DNA of 64,000 nucleotides, taken from contig DASROF010000035.1 in NCBI GenBank assembly GCA_035647075.1, positions 1-64,000 on the forward strand, written 5' to 3'. Made by a program: the position numbers and the translations under genes. Source of the stretch: Gp6-AA40 sp035647075 (GTDB taxonomy: Bacteria > Acidobacteriota > Vicinamibacteria > Vicinamibacterales > UBA2999). This document shows, piece after piece, positions 31,176 through 38,962 of the stretch; the stretch's first letter is position 1; every line of letters starts with the position of its first letter. The notes below the pieces were generated by a model that was given only the letters and a program-made list of their open reading frames with translations, made no database searches and was not told the DNA's origin.

Positions 31176-31856
31176 ATGCTGATTCCATCAATCGATCTTC
31201 AAAACGGCCATGTTGTGCAGCTCGTGCAGGGCGAACGCCTGGCTATCGAGGCTCCCGATCCCGAGCCCTGGATCCTGCGGTTCTCGCGCTTTCCACGCGT
31301 GCAGCTGATCGATCTCGACGCCGCGCGTGGCCGCGGCGACAACAGCGGGATGGTCGCGTCCATCTGCCGCAGGCTGCCCTGCCGCGTCGGCGGCGGCATC
31401 CGCAGCATCGAACGCGCGACGGAGGTACTTGCCGCCGGCGCCGATGCCGTGATCGTCAGCTCCGCTCTCTTTCGCGACGGCCGTGTCGACATCGACTTCG
31501 CCCGCTCGCTCGCCGGCGCACTCGGCGCAGACAAGGTGATCGCCGCTGTCGACAGTCGCAGTGGGTTCGTGGCGATTCATGGATGGAAGACGATCCTGCC
31601 GGTGACTGCTGTCGACGCCGTCCGCGCGCTCGAGCCGTACTGCGGGGAGTTCCTGTACACCCACGTCGACAAGGAAGGACTGATGCAGGGGACGGACATG
31701 GACGCCATCATGGCCGTTCGGGCTGCCACGACCCGTCGGCTCACCGCCGCCGGAGGGATCACCACGTGGGAGGACATCGATGCGCTCGACGCCGCCGGCA
31801 TCGATGCGGTGGTGGGCATGGCGGTCTATACGGGACAGCTGCCGCTCGAACGCTGA
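31176..31856 (+). CDS. hisA: Phosphoribosylformimino-AICAR-phosphate isomerase (HisA), short and divergent
   Basis: A 226-residue TIM barrel homologous to HisF and placed as the isomerase of the pathway. Catalytic Asp7 is in MLIPSIDLQNGHVVQL and the second Asp in IAAVDSRSGFVAI. Phosphate loops are CRVGGGIRSIERATEVL near 70 and LTAAGGITTWEDIDAL near 190. It is about 15-20 residues shorter than typical HisA, and the 'YTxIxxDG' motif reads LYTHVDKEGLMQG. The position after hisF rather than between hisH and hisF is unusual. The operon gene set otherwise lacks HisA, which supports the name. It is the last his gene before an 18-bp inverted repeat. Confidence 0.85.
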   Translation: MLIPSIDLQNGHVVQLVQGERLAIEAPDPEPWILRFSRFPRVQLIDLDAARGRGDNSGMVASICRRLPCRVGGGIRSIERATEVLAAGADAVIVSSALFRDGRVDIDFARSLAGALGADKVIAAVDSRSGFVAIHGWKTILPVTAVDAVRALEPYCGEFLYTHVDKEGLMQGTDMDAIMAVRAATTRRLTAAGGITTWEDIDALDAAGIDAVVGMAVYTGQLPLER

Positions 31857-31875
31857 AACAGCCGTTCACAGGTGT

Positions 31876-31916
31876 GTTACGTTAGTGACCGTAATGGCTA
31901 CGGTCATTGACGTAAC
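31876..31916. promoter_or_regulatory. 18-bp inverted repeat immediately before the ATPase gene
   Basis: Left arm GTTACGTTAGTGACCGTA (31876-31893) and right arm TACGGTCATTGACGTAAC (31899-31916) surround a five-base ATGGC spacer. The two mismatches are G-U compatible in RNA, so it can also fold as an 18-pair hairpin. It ends three bases before the GTG of the next gene and begins 20 bases after hisA. It may be an operator for autoregulation, a his-operon end hairpin or both; there is no T tract. Confidence 0.6.
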
Positions 31917-31919
31917 GCC

Positions 31920-33065
31920 GTGACTAATCCGTTCGTCTACGGCGAGGTGGTCCCGGCTGGCGCGTTCGCCGACCGCGAGACCGAGCTCGACCGGCTCGTC
32001 GACGATCTGGAGGCCGGGCAGAAGGTCTTCCTCATTTCCCCGCGGCGCTACGGCAAGTCGTCGCTGGTCCGTCAGGCGCTCACCGCGCTGTCCCGCCGCG
32101 GCCTGCTCACGGTTGAGGTGACGGTCAGCGCGTACAGCTCGTACGTCGCCTTCCTCGAGGGATACGCGCGCGCCCTGGCGGCATCGGAGTCGCGCTGGCA
32201 GCGTGCCCGGGACTGGCTGACCGCTGCGATTACCTCGACACGACCTGAGATCCGCCTCGAGCCAGCGACATCAGGACCGGGACGATTCACCGTCGCCTTT
32301 CCTCTGGTCCGCACCGAGCGCGACGTCACGCGCCTTGCCAACGAGCTCTTCGCCCTGCCCGGTCGCATCGCGGCGGAGCGCCGCCGCTCGGTGGTCGTCG
32401 CACTCGATGAGTTTCAGGCGATCGACGCGTTCAACGGCGGCAGTGTCGAGCACGCGCTCCGCGCGGCGGCCCAGCACCAACGCCAGGTCGGCTACGTCTT
32501 CGCGGGGTCCGAGCCGAGTCTGATGGAAAAGATGATTGGACCGCGGCGGCCGTTCTATAAGGCCGGACCGGTGATGCGGCTCGATCGGATTCCTCAGGAC
32601 ATCTTTGCCAGCTTCATCGAGGCACGCTTCGCATCCAGCGGGATCCGTGTGGAGGCTGGCCTCGGTGCCTCGATCGTCGATCTCGCGGGCAACCTGCCCT
32701 ACGACGTCCAGCGCCTCGCGCACGAAACGTGGGACGACGTGCGCGCGCGCGGATCTCGCCGCGCGACAGTGGACGACCTGCACACGACGCTCGGACGCCT
32801 GCTGTCGGAACAGGACACCCTGTTCGAGGCGCTCTGGCAGCGGCTGACACTCGCACAACGCGCGGTCCTCAGGGCTGCGGTGCTGCAAAGCGGCCGCGAG
32901 CTGCTGTCAGCGGAAACGCGTACCCGGTTCCGGCTCGGCGGCGCATCCAGCATCCAGGCCTCCCTGTCGGCGCTGATGAAACAGGACCTGCTCGTCAGGG
33001 AAGGCGGCCGCTACCTTGTCGTCGACTCGCTGTTGCGGGAATGGGTCGCCAGAAAGACATTCTGA
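31920..33065 (+). CDS. AAA+ ATPase of the archaeal ATPase_2/DUF234-like type
   Basis: A 381-residue NTPase. Walker A is unusual for bacteria: ISPRRYGKSSLVRQAL near residues 39-54 (RRYGKSS is the ATPase_2 hallmark). Walker B is RRSVVVALDEFQAI near 160-168. An AAA lid region follows, then a C-terminal winged-helix-like segment (about 305-375, 'ETRTRFRLGGASSIQASLSALMKQDLLVREGGRYLVVDSLLREWV'). Relatives are common in archaea and in mobile or toxin-antitoxin contexts, with unknown targets. The GTG start lies three bases after a long inverted repeat. The MFS gene follows after one base. Its function here is unknown. Confidence 0.75.
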   Translation: MTNPFVYGEVVPAGAFADRETELDRLVDDLEAGQKVFLISPRRYGKSSLVRQALTALSRRGLLTVEVTVSAYSSYVAFLEGYARALAASESRWQRARDWLTAAITSTRPEIRLEPATSGPGRFTVAFPLVRTERDVTRLANELFALPGRIAAERRRSVVVALDEFQAIDAFNGGSVEHALRAAAQHQRQVGYVFAGSEPSLMEKMIGPRRPFYKAGPVMRLDRIPQDIFASFIEARFASSGIRVEAGLGASIVDLAGNLPYDVQRLAHETWDDVRARGSRRATVDDLHTTLGRLLSEQDTLFEALWQRLTLAQRAVLRAAVLQSGRELLSAETRTRFRLGGASSIQASLSALMKQDLLVREGGRYLVVDSLLREWVARKTF

Positions 33066-33066
33066 A

Positions 33067-34380
33067 ATGAGTGGACAGTCGCTGCTGGCGCGCCTCGGGC
33101 TGAGCCGTCCCGAAGTCCGGGCCTGGGCCCTGTACGACTGGGCCAACTCGCCGTTTCAGTCGACCGTCATCAACGCAGTCTTCCCGCTCTTCTTCGCCAG
33201 CTACGCCGCGAAAGGACTCGAGGCCGTCGACGCCACGGCACGCTTCGCATGGGCGACGACGATTGCGGTCACCATCGTCGCAATTGCGGGACCGGTCCTC
33301 GGTGCCATTGCCGACTTCAAGGCCTGGAAGAAGCGCCTGCTCGCGATCTTCATGGTGGTCGGTGTCATCGCCGTGCTGATGATGGCCGCGATCCAGGAGG
33401 GCGCCTGGATGATGGCGCTGGCGATCTTCATCCTGGCCAACATCGGCGATCGCATGAGCTGGATCCTGTACGACTCGCTGCTGCCTCACATAGCCACCCG
33501 GGATGAAATGGACCGGGTCTCAACCGCGGCATACGCGATCGGCTACATCGGCGGCGGCATTCTGCTGCTCGGGAATCTGGCCTGGATCCTGACTCCAAAA
33601 ACATTCGGACTGCCGGATACGGTGGCAGCGACGAAGCTGTCCTTCATCAGCGTCGCCCTCTGGTGGCTGCTCTTTTCCTTTCCGTTATTTCGCCGAGTGC
33701 CGGAACCGCCGCGCATCATCGAGGCCGACGAAGCGCGCACGGAGAACGCGTTCCGCGCGGCATTCGGACGGGTCGGAGAGACGTTTCGCGAGCTGCGTAC
33801 GTTCCGCAACGCGCTGCTGATGCTGATCGCCTTTCTGCTCTATAACGATGGCATTCAGACGATGATCCGGATGGCGGCCGTCTACGGTGCTGAGGTCGGC
33901 ATCGACAGCAACGCCCAGATTGCAGCGTTCGTGCTCGTGCAGTTCGTCGGCGTTCCGTTTTCCTTCCTGTTCGGCATGCTCGCTGATCGCATCGGCGCCA
34001 AGCCTGCCGTGCTGATCTCGGTGGTCGTCTACACGATCGTGTCGATCATCGGATACTTTCTCGCCACTGTCTGGCAGTTCTTCCTGCTGGCCTTTCTCGT
34101 CGGGACGGTGCAGGGCGGGAGCCAGGCGCTGAGCCGTTCGCTCTTTGCACGCATGATCCCGAGGCACAAATCGTCGGAGTATTTCGGCTTCTTCTCCATC
34201 TTCGAAAAGTTCTCCGGTATCGCCGGTCCGCTCGTCTTTGCTGCGTCGGTCACCCTGTTCGGCAACAGCCGGGCCGCGGTCCTGTCGATCATCCTGTTCT
34301 TCATCCTTGGCGCCCTCGTCCTGACGCGCGTGAACGTGGGTGAAGGCGAAGCGCAGGCTGCGGCCGCGTCGCTGTCATGA
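33067..34380 (+). CDS. MFS transporter of the UMF1/Atg22-like family
   Basis: A 437-residue permease with twelve predicted helices. The start RAWALYDWANSPFQSTVINAVFPLFF is diagnostic of the UMF1 (vacuole effluxer Atg22-like) branch. Other conserved phrases are 'NIGDRMSWILYDSLLPHIA', 'LLYNDGIQTMIRMAAVYGAEVGI' and 'GGSQALSRSLFARMIPRHKSSEYFGFFSIFEKFSGIAGP'. Fungal relatives export amino acids from vacuoles; bacterial substrates are not established. The open frame extends 17 codons upstream, but the ATG at 33067 directly follows the ATPase stop. The stop overlaps the next gene (ATGA). Confidence 0.85.
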   Translation: MSGQSLLARLGLSRPEVRAWALYDWANSPFQSTVINAVFPLFFASYAAKGLEAVDATARFAWATTIAVTIVAIAGPVLGAIADFKAWKKRLLAIFMVVGVIAVLMMAAIQEGAWMMALAIFILANIGDRMSWILYDSLLPHIATRDEMDRVSTAAYAIGYIGGGILLLGNLAWILTPKTFGLPDTVAATKLSFISVALWWLLFSFPLFRRVPEPPRIIEADEARTENAFRAAFGRVGETFRELRTFRNALLMLIAFLLYNDGIQTMIRMAAVYGAEVGIDSNAQIAAFVLVQFVGVPFSFLFGMLADRIGAKPAVLISVVVYTIVSIIGYFLATVWQFFLLAFLVGTVQGGSQALSRSLFARMIPRHKSSEYFGFFSIFEKFSGIAGPLVFAASVTLFGNSRAAVLSIILFFILGALVLTRVNVGEGEAQAAAASLS

Positions 34381-35270
34381 AGATTCTCATCGCCGGAGGC
34401 AGCGGATTTCTCGGTCGCGCGCTCGTGCACGCGTGCCGTGCTGATGGACACGAAGTACAGGTGCTCACACGGCATCCACGGGACGCTGGCGATGTCGGCT
34501 GGTCGGCAGAAGCGAACGGTGCCTGGGTCACTGCCCTCGAGCGTTCCGATGCGGTGGTCAACCTTGCCGGCGAGGGCATCGCGGACCAGCGCTGGACCAC
34601 ACGGAGGAAGGCGGCAATCCTCGACAGCCGAGTGACCTCGACGCGCGCGCTGGTCGATGCGATTCGCGCATGCCCAGACCCTCCGCGAATCCTGATCAGC
34701 GGATCGGCCATCGGCTTTTACGGCGTGGGTGCTGAGACGCCGTGCACGGAGGAATCTGGCGCGGGATCAGACTTCCTGGCCAAGGTCTGTCAATCGTGGG
34801 AGCAGACGGCGAACGCGGCGGCAGGCGTGGCGCGCGTTGTCCTGCTTCGCACGGGCGTCGTTCTGGCTCGCGACGGTGGCGCATTGCCACGCATGGCGCT
34901 GCCGTTTCGATTCTTCGCCGGCGGGCGTCTTGGCTCAGGCAGGCAGTACGTGTCGTGGATCCACCTCGACGACTGGGTCGAGATGGTGCGATGGGCTCTT
35001 GGAAATGGCGACATCAGCGGTCCGATCAACCTGACCGCTCCCGTACCGGTCACGAACGCCGAGTTCACACGGGCGCTGGCGGCTGCGCTGCGGCGGCCGG
35101 CGCTCTTCCCTGTGCCGGGGCTGGCGCTGCGGGTTGTGCTCGGAACTGAGATGGCCGATTCGCTTCTGCTCGGAGGGCAACGCGTCCTCCCCGCCAGAGC
35201 GCAACGGCAGGGCTTTCAGTTCCGATTCGCTACCATCGAATCGGCGCTGCGGCGCATATTCAGCGATTAG
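34377..35270 (+). CDS. SDR39U1/YfcH-like epimerase family protein (TIGR01777)
   Basis: A 297-residue NAD(P)-binding protein. The Rossmann motif is MKILIAGGSGFLGRALVHAC, followed by 'VVNLAGEGIADQRWTTRRKAAILDSRVTSTRALVDAI' near 60-98, a phrase specific to TIGR01777 proteins. 'SGSAIGFYG' corresponds to the SDR Ser/Tyr active-site region near 108. The C-terminal DUF1731-like segment (FPVPGLALRVVLGTEMADSLLLGGQRVLPARAQRQGFQFRF) confirms the family. Its biochemical role is not settled; cell-division or nucleotide-sugar roles have been suggested for relatives. It is coupled to the MFS gene by overlap. Confidence 0.88.
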   Translation: MKILIAGGSGFLGRALVHACRADGHEVQVLTRHPRDAGDVGWSAEANGAWVTALERSDAVVNLAGEGIADQRWTTRRKAAILDSRVTSTRALVDAIRACPDPPRILISGSAIGFYGVGAETPCTEESGAGSDFLAKVCQSWEQTANAAAGVARVVLLRTGVVLARDGGALPRMALPFRFFAGGRLGSGRQYVSWIHLDDWVEMVRWALGNGDISGPINLTAPVPVTNAEFTRALAAALRRPALFPVPGLALRVVLGTEMADSLLLGGQRVLPARAQRQGFQFRFATIESALRRIFSD

Positions 35271-35288
35271 GCAATCGTCAGAGGGGAC

Positions 35289-35819
35289 ATGGCGACGAAA
35301 AGAAAACGCACTGTGACATCACGTCAACCGACGAGGACATCCACGGCCCGGCGCCGGCGCGCGGCGGCGAAAGTCCGTGGTCGTCGAGCGGCAGAAAGAC
35401 ACGCCAAGCGCCGCGACGATTCCAGCGGCCTTGCGCCAGGCATGCAGGCGGTCAATCCGTATCTTGCCGTCGCGAATGTCGCCGCGACGATGGCGTTCAT
35501 GGAGCGTGCGCTTGGATTCGTACGCGGTGTCGTGCTGCCGGATGCTGACGGCCAGCTCCGCTACGCGGAGATGCGCCACGGCGAATCCGCGGTGATGCTC
35601 GTCCGCAAAGGTGATCCGACGACAGCGACAGCCGGCGCGGCCGCGCTCTACGCGTACGTACAGGATGTCGACAGCGCCATCATGCAGGCTCGTGAAGCGG
35701 GCGCCGGCGTCAGCGATGCGGAAGACCGGCCCTGGGGTGATCGCGCCGCGGTGGTCACGGATCCGGACGGTTACAGGTGGGTGCTCGCAACGTTCAAGAA
35801 GCTCGCCCCGTTTACGTAG
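35289..35819 (+). CDS. VOC (glyoxalase/bleomycin-resistance) protein with Lys/Arg-rich N-terminal tail
   Basis: A 176-residue protein. Residues 55-175 form a vicinal-oxygen-chelate domain (NPYLAVANVAATMAFMERALGFVRG ... ADGQLRYAEMRHGESAVMLV ... DVDSAIMQAREAGAGVSDAEDRPWGDRAAVVTDPDGYRWVLAT), similar to PhnB-like VOC proteins. Residues 1-46 are strongly basic (MATKRKRTVTSRQPTRTSTARR and more), a histone-H1-like tail not normal for the family. An AGAGGGG site lies just before the ATG. The tail may bind nucleic acid or polyanions, or be a low-complexity addition. Substrate is unknown. A weak TAGGGC/GCCCTA hairpin lies between this gene and convergent bshA. Confidence 0.8.
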   Translation: MATKRKRTVTSRQPTRTSTARRRRAAAKVRGRRAAERHAKRRDDSSGLAPGMQAVNPYLAVANVAATMAFMERALGFVRGVVLPDADGQLRYAEMRHGESAVMLVRKGDPTTATAGAAALYAYVQDVDSAIMQAREAGAGVSDAEDRPWGDRAAVVTDPDGYRWVLATFKKLAPFT

Positions 35820-35858
35820 GGCGTCCCTTGTTCGTGGGTCACCCCTTGACGCGGTGCC

Positions 35859-37004
35859 CTACAATACCGCGCGATAACACGCCTCGTACATCGGCACGAC
35901 GCGCTCGACGCAGAACTCCTCGCGCACGCGACGGCACGCGGCGTTGCTGACTCGCGCGTGCAGCGCCTCATCAGTCAGCAGCAGTAGTGCGCTTTCCGCC
36001 ATCTCGTCGATCGCGTCCGGATCGTGCAGGTAGCCGCTGACGCCGTGTTCGATGACTTCGGGCAAGCCGCCGACGCGCGACGCCACGACCGGAACCTCAC
36101 ACGCCATCGCTTCGAGTGCCGCCAGACCGAAGCTCTCTTGTGACGAGGGGAGGAGAAAGACGTCGGATATCGAGAGCAGCGGCACCACCTCTTCCTGCGC
36201 GCCCACGCCGTGCACCAGCGGGGTAATGCCAAGCTCGCGCGCCTTCCGATACGCCAGCGCGAGGTCCGGACCATCGCCAACGAGCAGGAGCCGGGCGGGA
36301 ACGCGCTGACGGATGCGATCGAAGATGTCGATCACGGCATCCACGCGCTTCACCGGCCTGAAGTTCGACACGTGCGCCACGATCTTCGTATCGTCGTCTC
36401 CACCGGTGAACCGCTTGTGCAGGTCGGTACGAGGCCGGCGCCGGTGTACGGAACAGTCGAGGAAGTTGGGAATGACCTGGATCCCCCGCGTGATGCCAAG
36501 CATCTCGTACGTGGCGTCGCGCAGGCTCGCCGAGACGGCTGTCACGCTGTCGGACTGCTGGATCGAGAACGCCACGATTTGCGAATACGACGCGTCGTTA
36601 CCCACCAGTGTGATGTCTGTACCATGCAACGTGGTCACGACCTTGGGCGCCGCACCATCGTCGGACGCCGCCAGCACCTGACGGGAGAGAAACGCTGCGG
36701 TGGCATGCGGAACGGCATAGTGCGCGTGAATGATGTCGAGATCGAACTCACGTGAGACCTGGACGATCCGGTTGGCAAGCGACAACAGGTACTGAGGCTC
36801 GCGGAACAACGGATACGTGGGCGTCAGGACCTGATGAAACGACAGACCTTCCTGGAACTCCCCGAGGCGGAAAGGCGTTTCTGTGCTGATGAAATGCACC
36901 TGGTGGCCGCGCAGTGCCAGGGCTTTGCCCAGCTCGGTGGCGACGATACCGCTGCCGCCGACCGATGCGTAACAGACGATGCCGACGTTCAACGATCGGT
37001 CCAC
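35859..37004 (-). CDS. bshA: N-acetyl-alpha-D-glucosaminyl L-malate synthase BshA
   Basis: A 381-residue GT4 glycosyltransferase that joins GlcNAc to L-malate, the first step of bacillithiol synthesis. The start NVGIVCYASVGGSGIVATELGKALALRGHQVHFIS is typical of BshA. The sugar-nucleotide-binding C-terminal motif is LLPSSQESFGLAALEAMACEVPVVASRVGGLPEVIEHG near 285-320, with the catalytic glutamates. It is the last gene of a three-gene unit on the minus strand and its start lies within the end of bshB1 (16-base overlap). bshC is not in the window. Confidence 0.93.
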   Translation of the reverse strand: MDRSLNVGIVCYASVGGSGIVATELGKALALRGHQVHFISTETPFRLGEFQEGLSFHQVLTPTYPLFREPQYLLSLANRIVQVSREFDLDIIHAHYAVPHATAAFLSRQVLAASDDGAAPKVVTTLHGTDITLVGNDASYSQIVAFSIQQSDSVTAVSASLRDATYEMLGITRGIQVIPNFLDCSVHRRRPRTDLHKRFTGGDDDTKIVAHVSNFRPVKRVDAVIDIFDRIRQRVPARLLLVGDGPDLALAYRKARELGITPLVHGVGAQEEVVPLLSISDVFLLPSSQESFGLAALEAMACEVPVVASRVGGLPEVIEHGVSGYLHDPDAIDEMAESALLLLTDEALHARVSNAACRRVREEFCVERVVPMYEACYRAVL

Positions 37005-37714
37005 GCGGGGATCAGATGGGGCCGGACGACCGGCTGTTTCACGACGAAGCCTTCCGCAAATGCCACGCCGGCAAGAGCGCCGAACTGCGCATCGCGGCTT
37101 TCTATGAGCTGTCGGAACGTCGCGCTGGTCAGACGAGTGGCCACAGCAGTCTTATCGGATGGTGTGAACTGGGAAGCGTGACAGGCCAGTGCACGCCTCT
37201 TCGTCTCATAGTGTCCGCTGACGTCGACGACAAAAGACGGCAACGTGGAGTCATTGATGAAGTAGTAGCAGATCCACTCCGGCTTCCACGCATCACCGTC
37301 TGCGTGATACCGGCGCAGACCGGCATTGAACACGGCATCTGTCAGGAGCCGGCTTGCGGCAACGTGATCGGGATGACGATCGCTCCAGTACGGGACGGCG
37401 ACCGCCTTCGGGCGGCTGCGACGAACCAGTCCCGCGATCACACGCGCGTGATCGTCGCTCGCTTCGAGCGCGCGGTCGGGCAACCGAAGGTTGACGCGCC
37501 AGACCGCACCGAGCACCTGGCGCGCCGCCTCCGCCTCGGCGAGGCGCTCCTCCACCGTGCCGTTGCTGCCCATCTCGCCGGCCGTCAGGTCGCACATCCC
37601 GACGCGATAGCCGAGGGCGACGTGTTGGGCGACGGTACCGCCGATTCCGATTTCAATGTCATCAGGGTGCGGGCCGATGGCGAGCAGGTCGACAACGCCG
37701 AGGTCAGCGTTCAT
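36989..37714 (-). CDS. bshB1: Bacillithiol biosynthesis deacetylase BshB1
   Basis: A 241-residue zinc deacetylase (PIG-L/LmbE fold) that removes acetate from GlcNAc-malate. The zinc-binding motif is AIGPHPDDIEIGIGG near residues 12-26. The second ligand is in the His-Pro-Asp-His phrase of YWSDRHPDHVAASRLL near 110-120. 'LTAGEMGSNGTVEERLAEAEAA' is typical of the BshB1 branch. Its start overlaps the stop of the FAD oxidoreductase (ATGA), and its 3' end overlaps bshA. Confidence 0.93.
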   Translation of the reverse strand: MNADLGVVDLLAIGPHPDDIEIGIGGTVAQHVALGYRVGMCDLTAGEMGSNGTVEERLAEAEAARQVLGAVWRVNLRLPDRALEASDDHARVIAGLVRRSRPKAVAVPYWSDRHPDHVAASRLLTDAVFNAGLRRYHADGDAWKPEWICYYFINDSTLPSFVVDVSGHYETKRRALACHASQFTPSDKTAVATRLTSATFRQLIESRDAQFGALAGVAFAEGFVVKQPVVRPHLIPAWTDR

Positions 37715-38928
37715 CGCGTCCAGCCGAAGACCTCGTCGGCCTTGTCGATCTGACCGCGCACCGCGCGGACCAGAATCCGGGCAGCCGCGAATGCACCGGA
37801 GATGCTGTCGCCGCCGCTGCCGAGCGCGAACAGATGATGCGGATAGTTGCGGTGTGGGCCGATGTACATCAAGCCATCCGCCGTTTCTCCGTACGACAGG
37901 TGCCAGCCGTACTGCGGTCGCAACCCCGAGATGGCGGGATACATCATCAGCAGCTCGTACATCAGCTGCCCGGTTCGCTGCACAAGCAAGGCGTCACGGG
38001 TCCGTGCCGGCGTTTCATCCTGGTCCGCTCCGGAAACGATGATTCGGTGATCCGGCGTCCATCGAAGCCGATGGTGCGGAGCTCTCATGTCGCGGACGGT
38101 GGTGTCCGGGCGCAGGAGCTGGCGACGTACAGCTGCGGGAACCGCCTCGGTCATCACGAGGTATGTCTCGCGACGAGTGAAGTGCCGCCGCAACGGTTTG
38201 AATTCGGCGGTTGCGGCGCCGGTCGTGACGATCACCGTCGCAGCGCGCAGAACGGCGTCGGCGGTGGCCACTTCGACAGACTTTCTGCCGAATTTGACCT
38301 TCCGAACGGGAGACTTCTCGTAGAACGTGGCACCACGGCGAGACGCCGCGGTGGCGACGGCGACGCAGGCCGTATACGGATCGACGGCAAAGCCGGAAGC
38401 CACCCGCATGGCCGCCACGGCGTCGAGGTTGGTAGCGGTCTTCGCCTGCCGTGCCGGAAGCAAGCGTGAGGGGAGGCCAGCCCCGTCGCGAGCCTCGTGC
38501 TCACGGGTCAGAACCTTGTCGTCGCCACGAAAGCCGACGATCACGTCGCTCATCGGCATCACGCCGCGCGACACCTTCAACCGCTTGAGTAAAGCCGCGC
38601 CGTCCGACGCTCCACGCGCCCAGCTTTCGAACACGCGGCGCGCGGCCCGCAGCCCGTGCGCCTGGACCACATCACGAAACAGCGGGCCCGGATCCGCAAG
38701 CAGCAGGCCTGCGCTCCGGGCGGCGCTCCCCTGCCCTACGCGTTCGCCCTCGATCACGACCGGCTTGAGCCCGGCCATCGCACATGCGTACGCCGTGGCG
38801 CAACCCGTAAGGCCGCCGCCGACGATGACGACGTCGCAGGTGTGCTCTCCGCGAATGCGGGGAAAGTCCGGTCGGCGTGTGCGGGGGAACTCGACGATCC
38901 ACGGCGACTCGCCGTAACGGGTGGGCAT
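37711..38928 (-). CDS. DAO-family FAD-dependent oxidoreductase heading the bacillithiol operon
   Basis: A 405-residue flavoprotein. The FAD motif DVVIVGGGLTGCATAYACAMAG begins near residue 32 after a leading segment MPTRYGESPWIVEFPRTRRPDFP, as in PuuB/OrdL-like amine oxidases. 'SAARSAGLLLADPGP' and the C-terminal 'HLFALGSGGDSISGAFAAARILV' support the DAO family. The substrate is unknown; the family oxidises secondary amines or N-methyl amino acids. It has no established role in bacillithiol synthesis, yet it is the first gene of the unit and overlaps bshB1 by four bases. TAGCAT lies seven bases before the ATG, indicating a leaderless start. Confidence 0.75.
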   Translation of the reverse strand: MPTRYGESPWIVEFPRTRRPDFPRIRGEHTCDVVIVGGGLTGCATAYACAMAGLKPVVIEGERVGQGSAARSAGLLLADPGPLFRDVVQAHGLRAARRVFESWARGASDGAALLKRLKVSRGVMPMSDVIVGFRGDDKVLTREHEARDGAGLPSRLLPARQAKTATNLDAVAAMRVASGFAVDPYTACVAVATAASRRGATFYEKSPVRKVKFGRKSVEVATADAVLRAATVIVTTGAATAEFKPLRRHFTRRETYLVMTEAVPAAVRRQLLRPDTTVRDMRAPHHRLRWTPDHRIIVSGADQDETPARTRDALLVQRTGQLMYELLMMYPAISGLRPQYGWHLSYGETADGLMYIGPHRNYPHHLFALGSGGDSISGAFAAARILVRAVRGQIDKADEVFGWTR

Positions 38929-38935
38929 CAGAAGA

Positions 38936-38955
38936 ATGCTACTCCGAAGTAATCT
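38936..38955. promoter_or_regulatory. Divergent leaderless promoters (FAD oxidoreductase and penicillin acylase)
   Basis: On the minus strand TAGCAT (38941-38936) is seven bases from the ATG at 38928. On the plus strand TAATCT (38950-38955) is seven bases from the ATG at 38963. Only 34 bases separate the two start codons. Confidence 0.5.
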
Positions 38956-38962
38956 TCACACG

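Noticed and set aside
30443..31885. 480-codon frame across hisF and hisA
   Set aside because: It is an alternative frame of two well-supported enzymes and is extremely Arg-rich.
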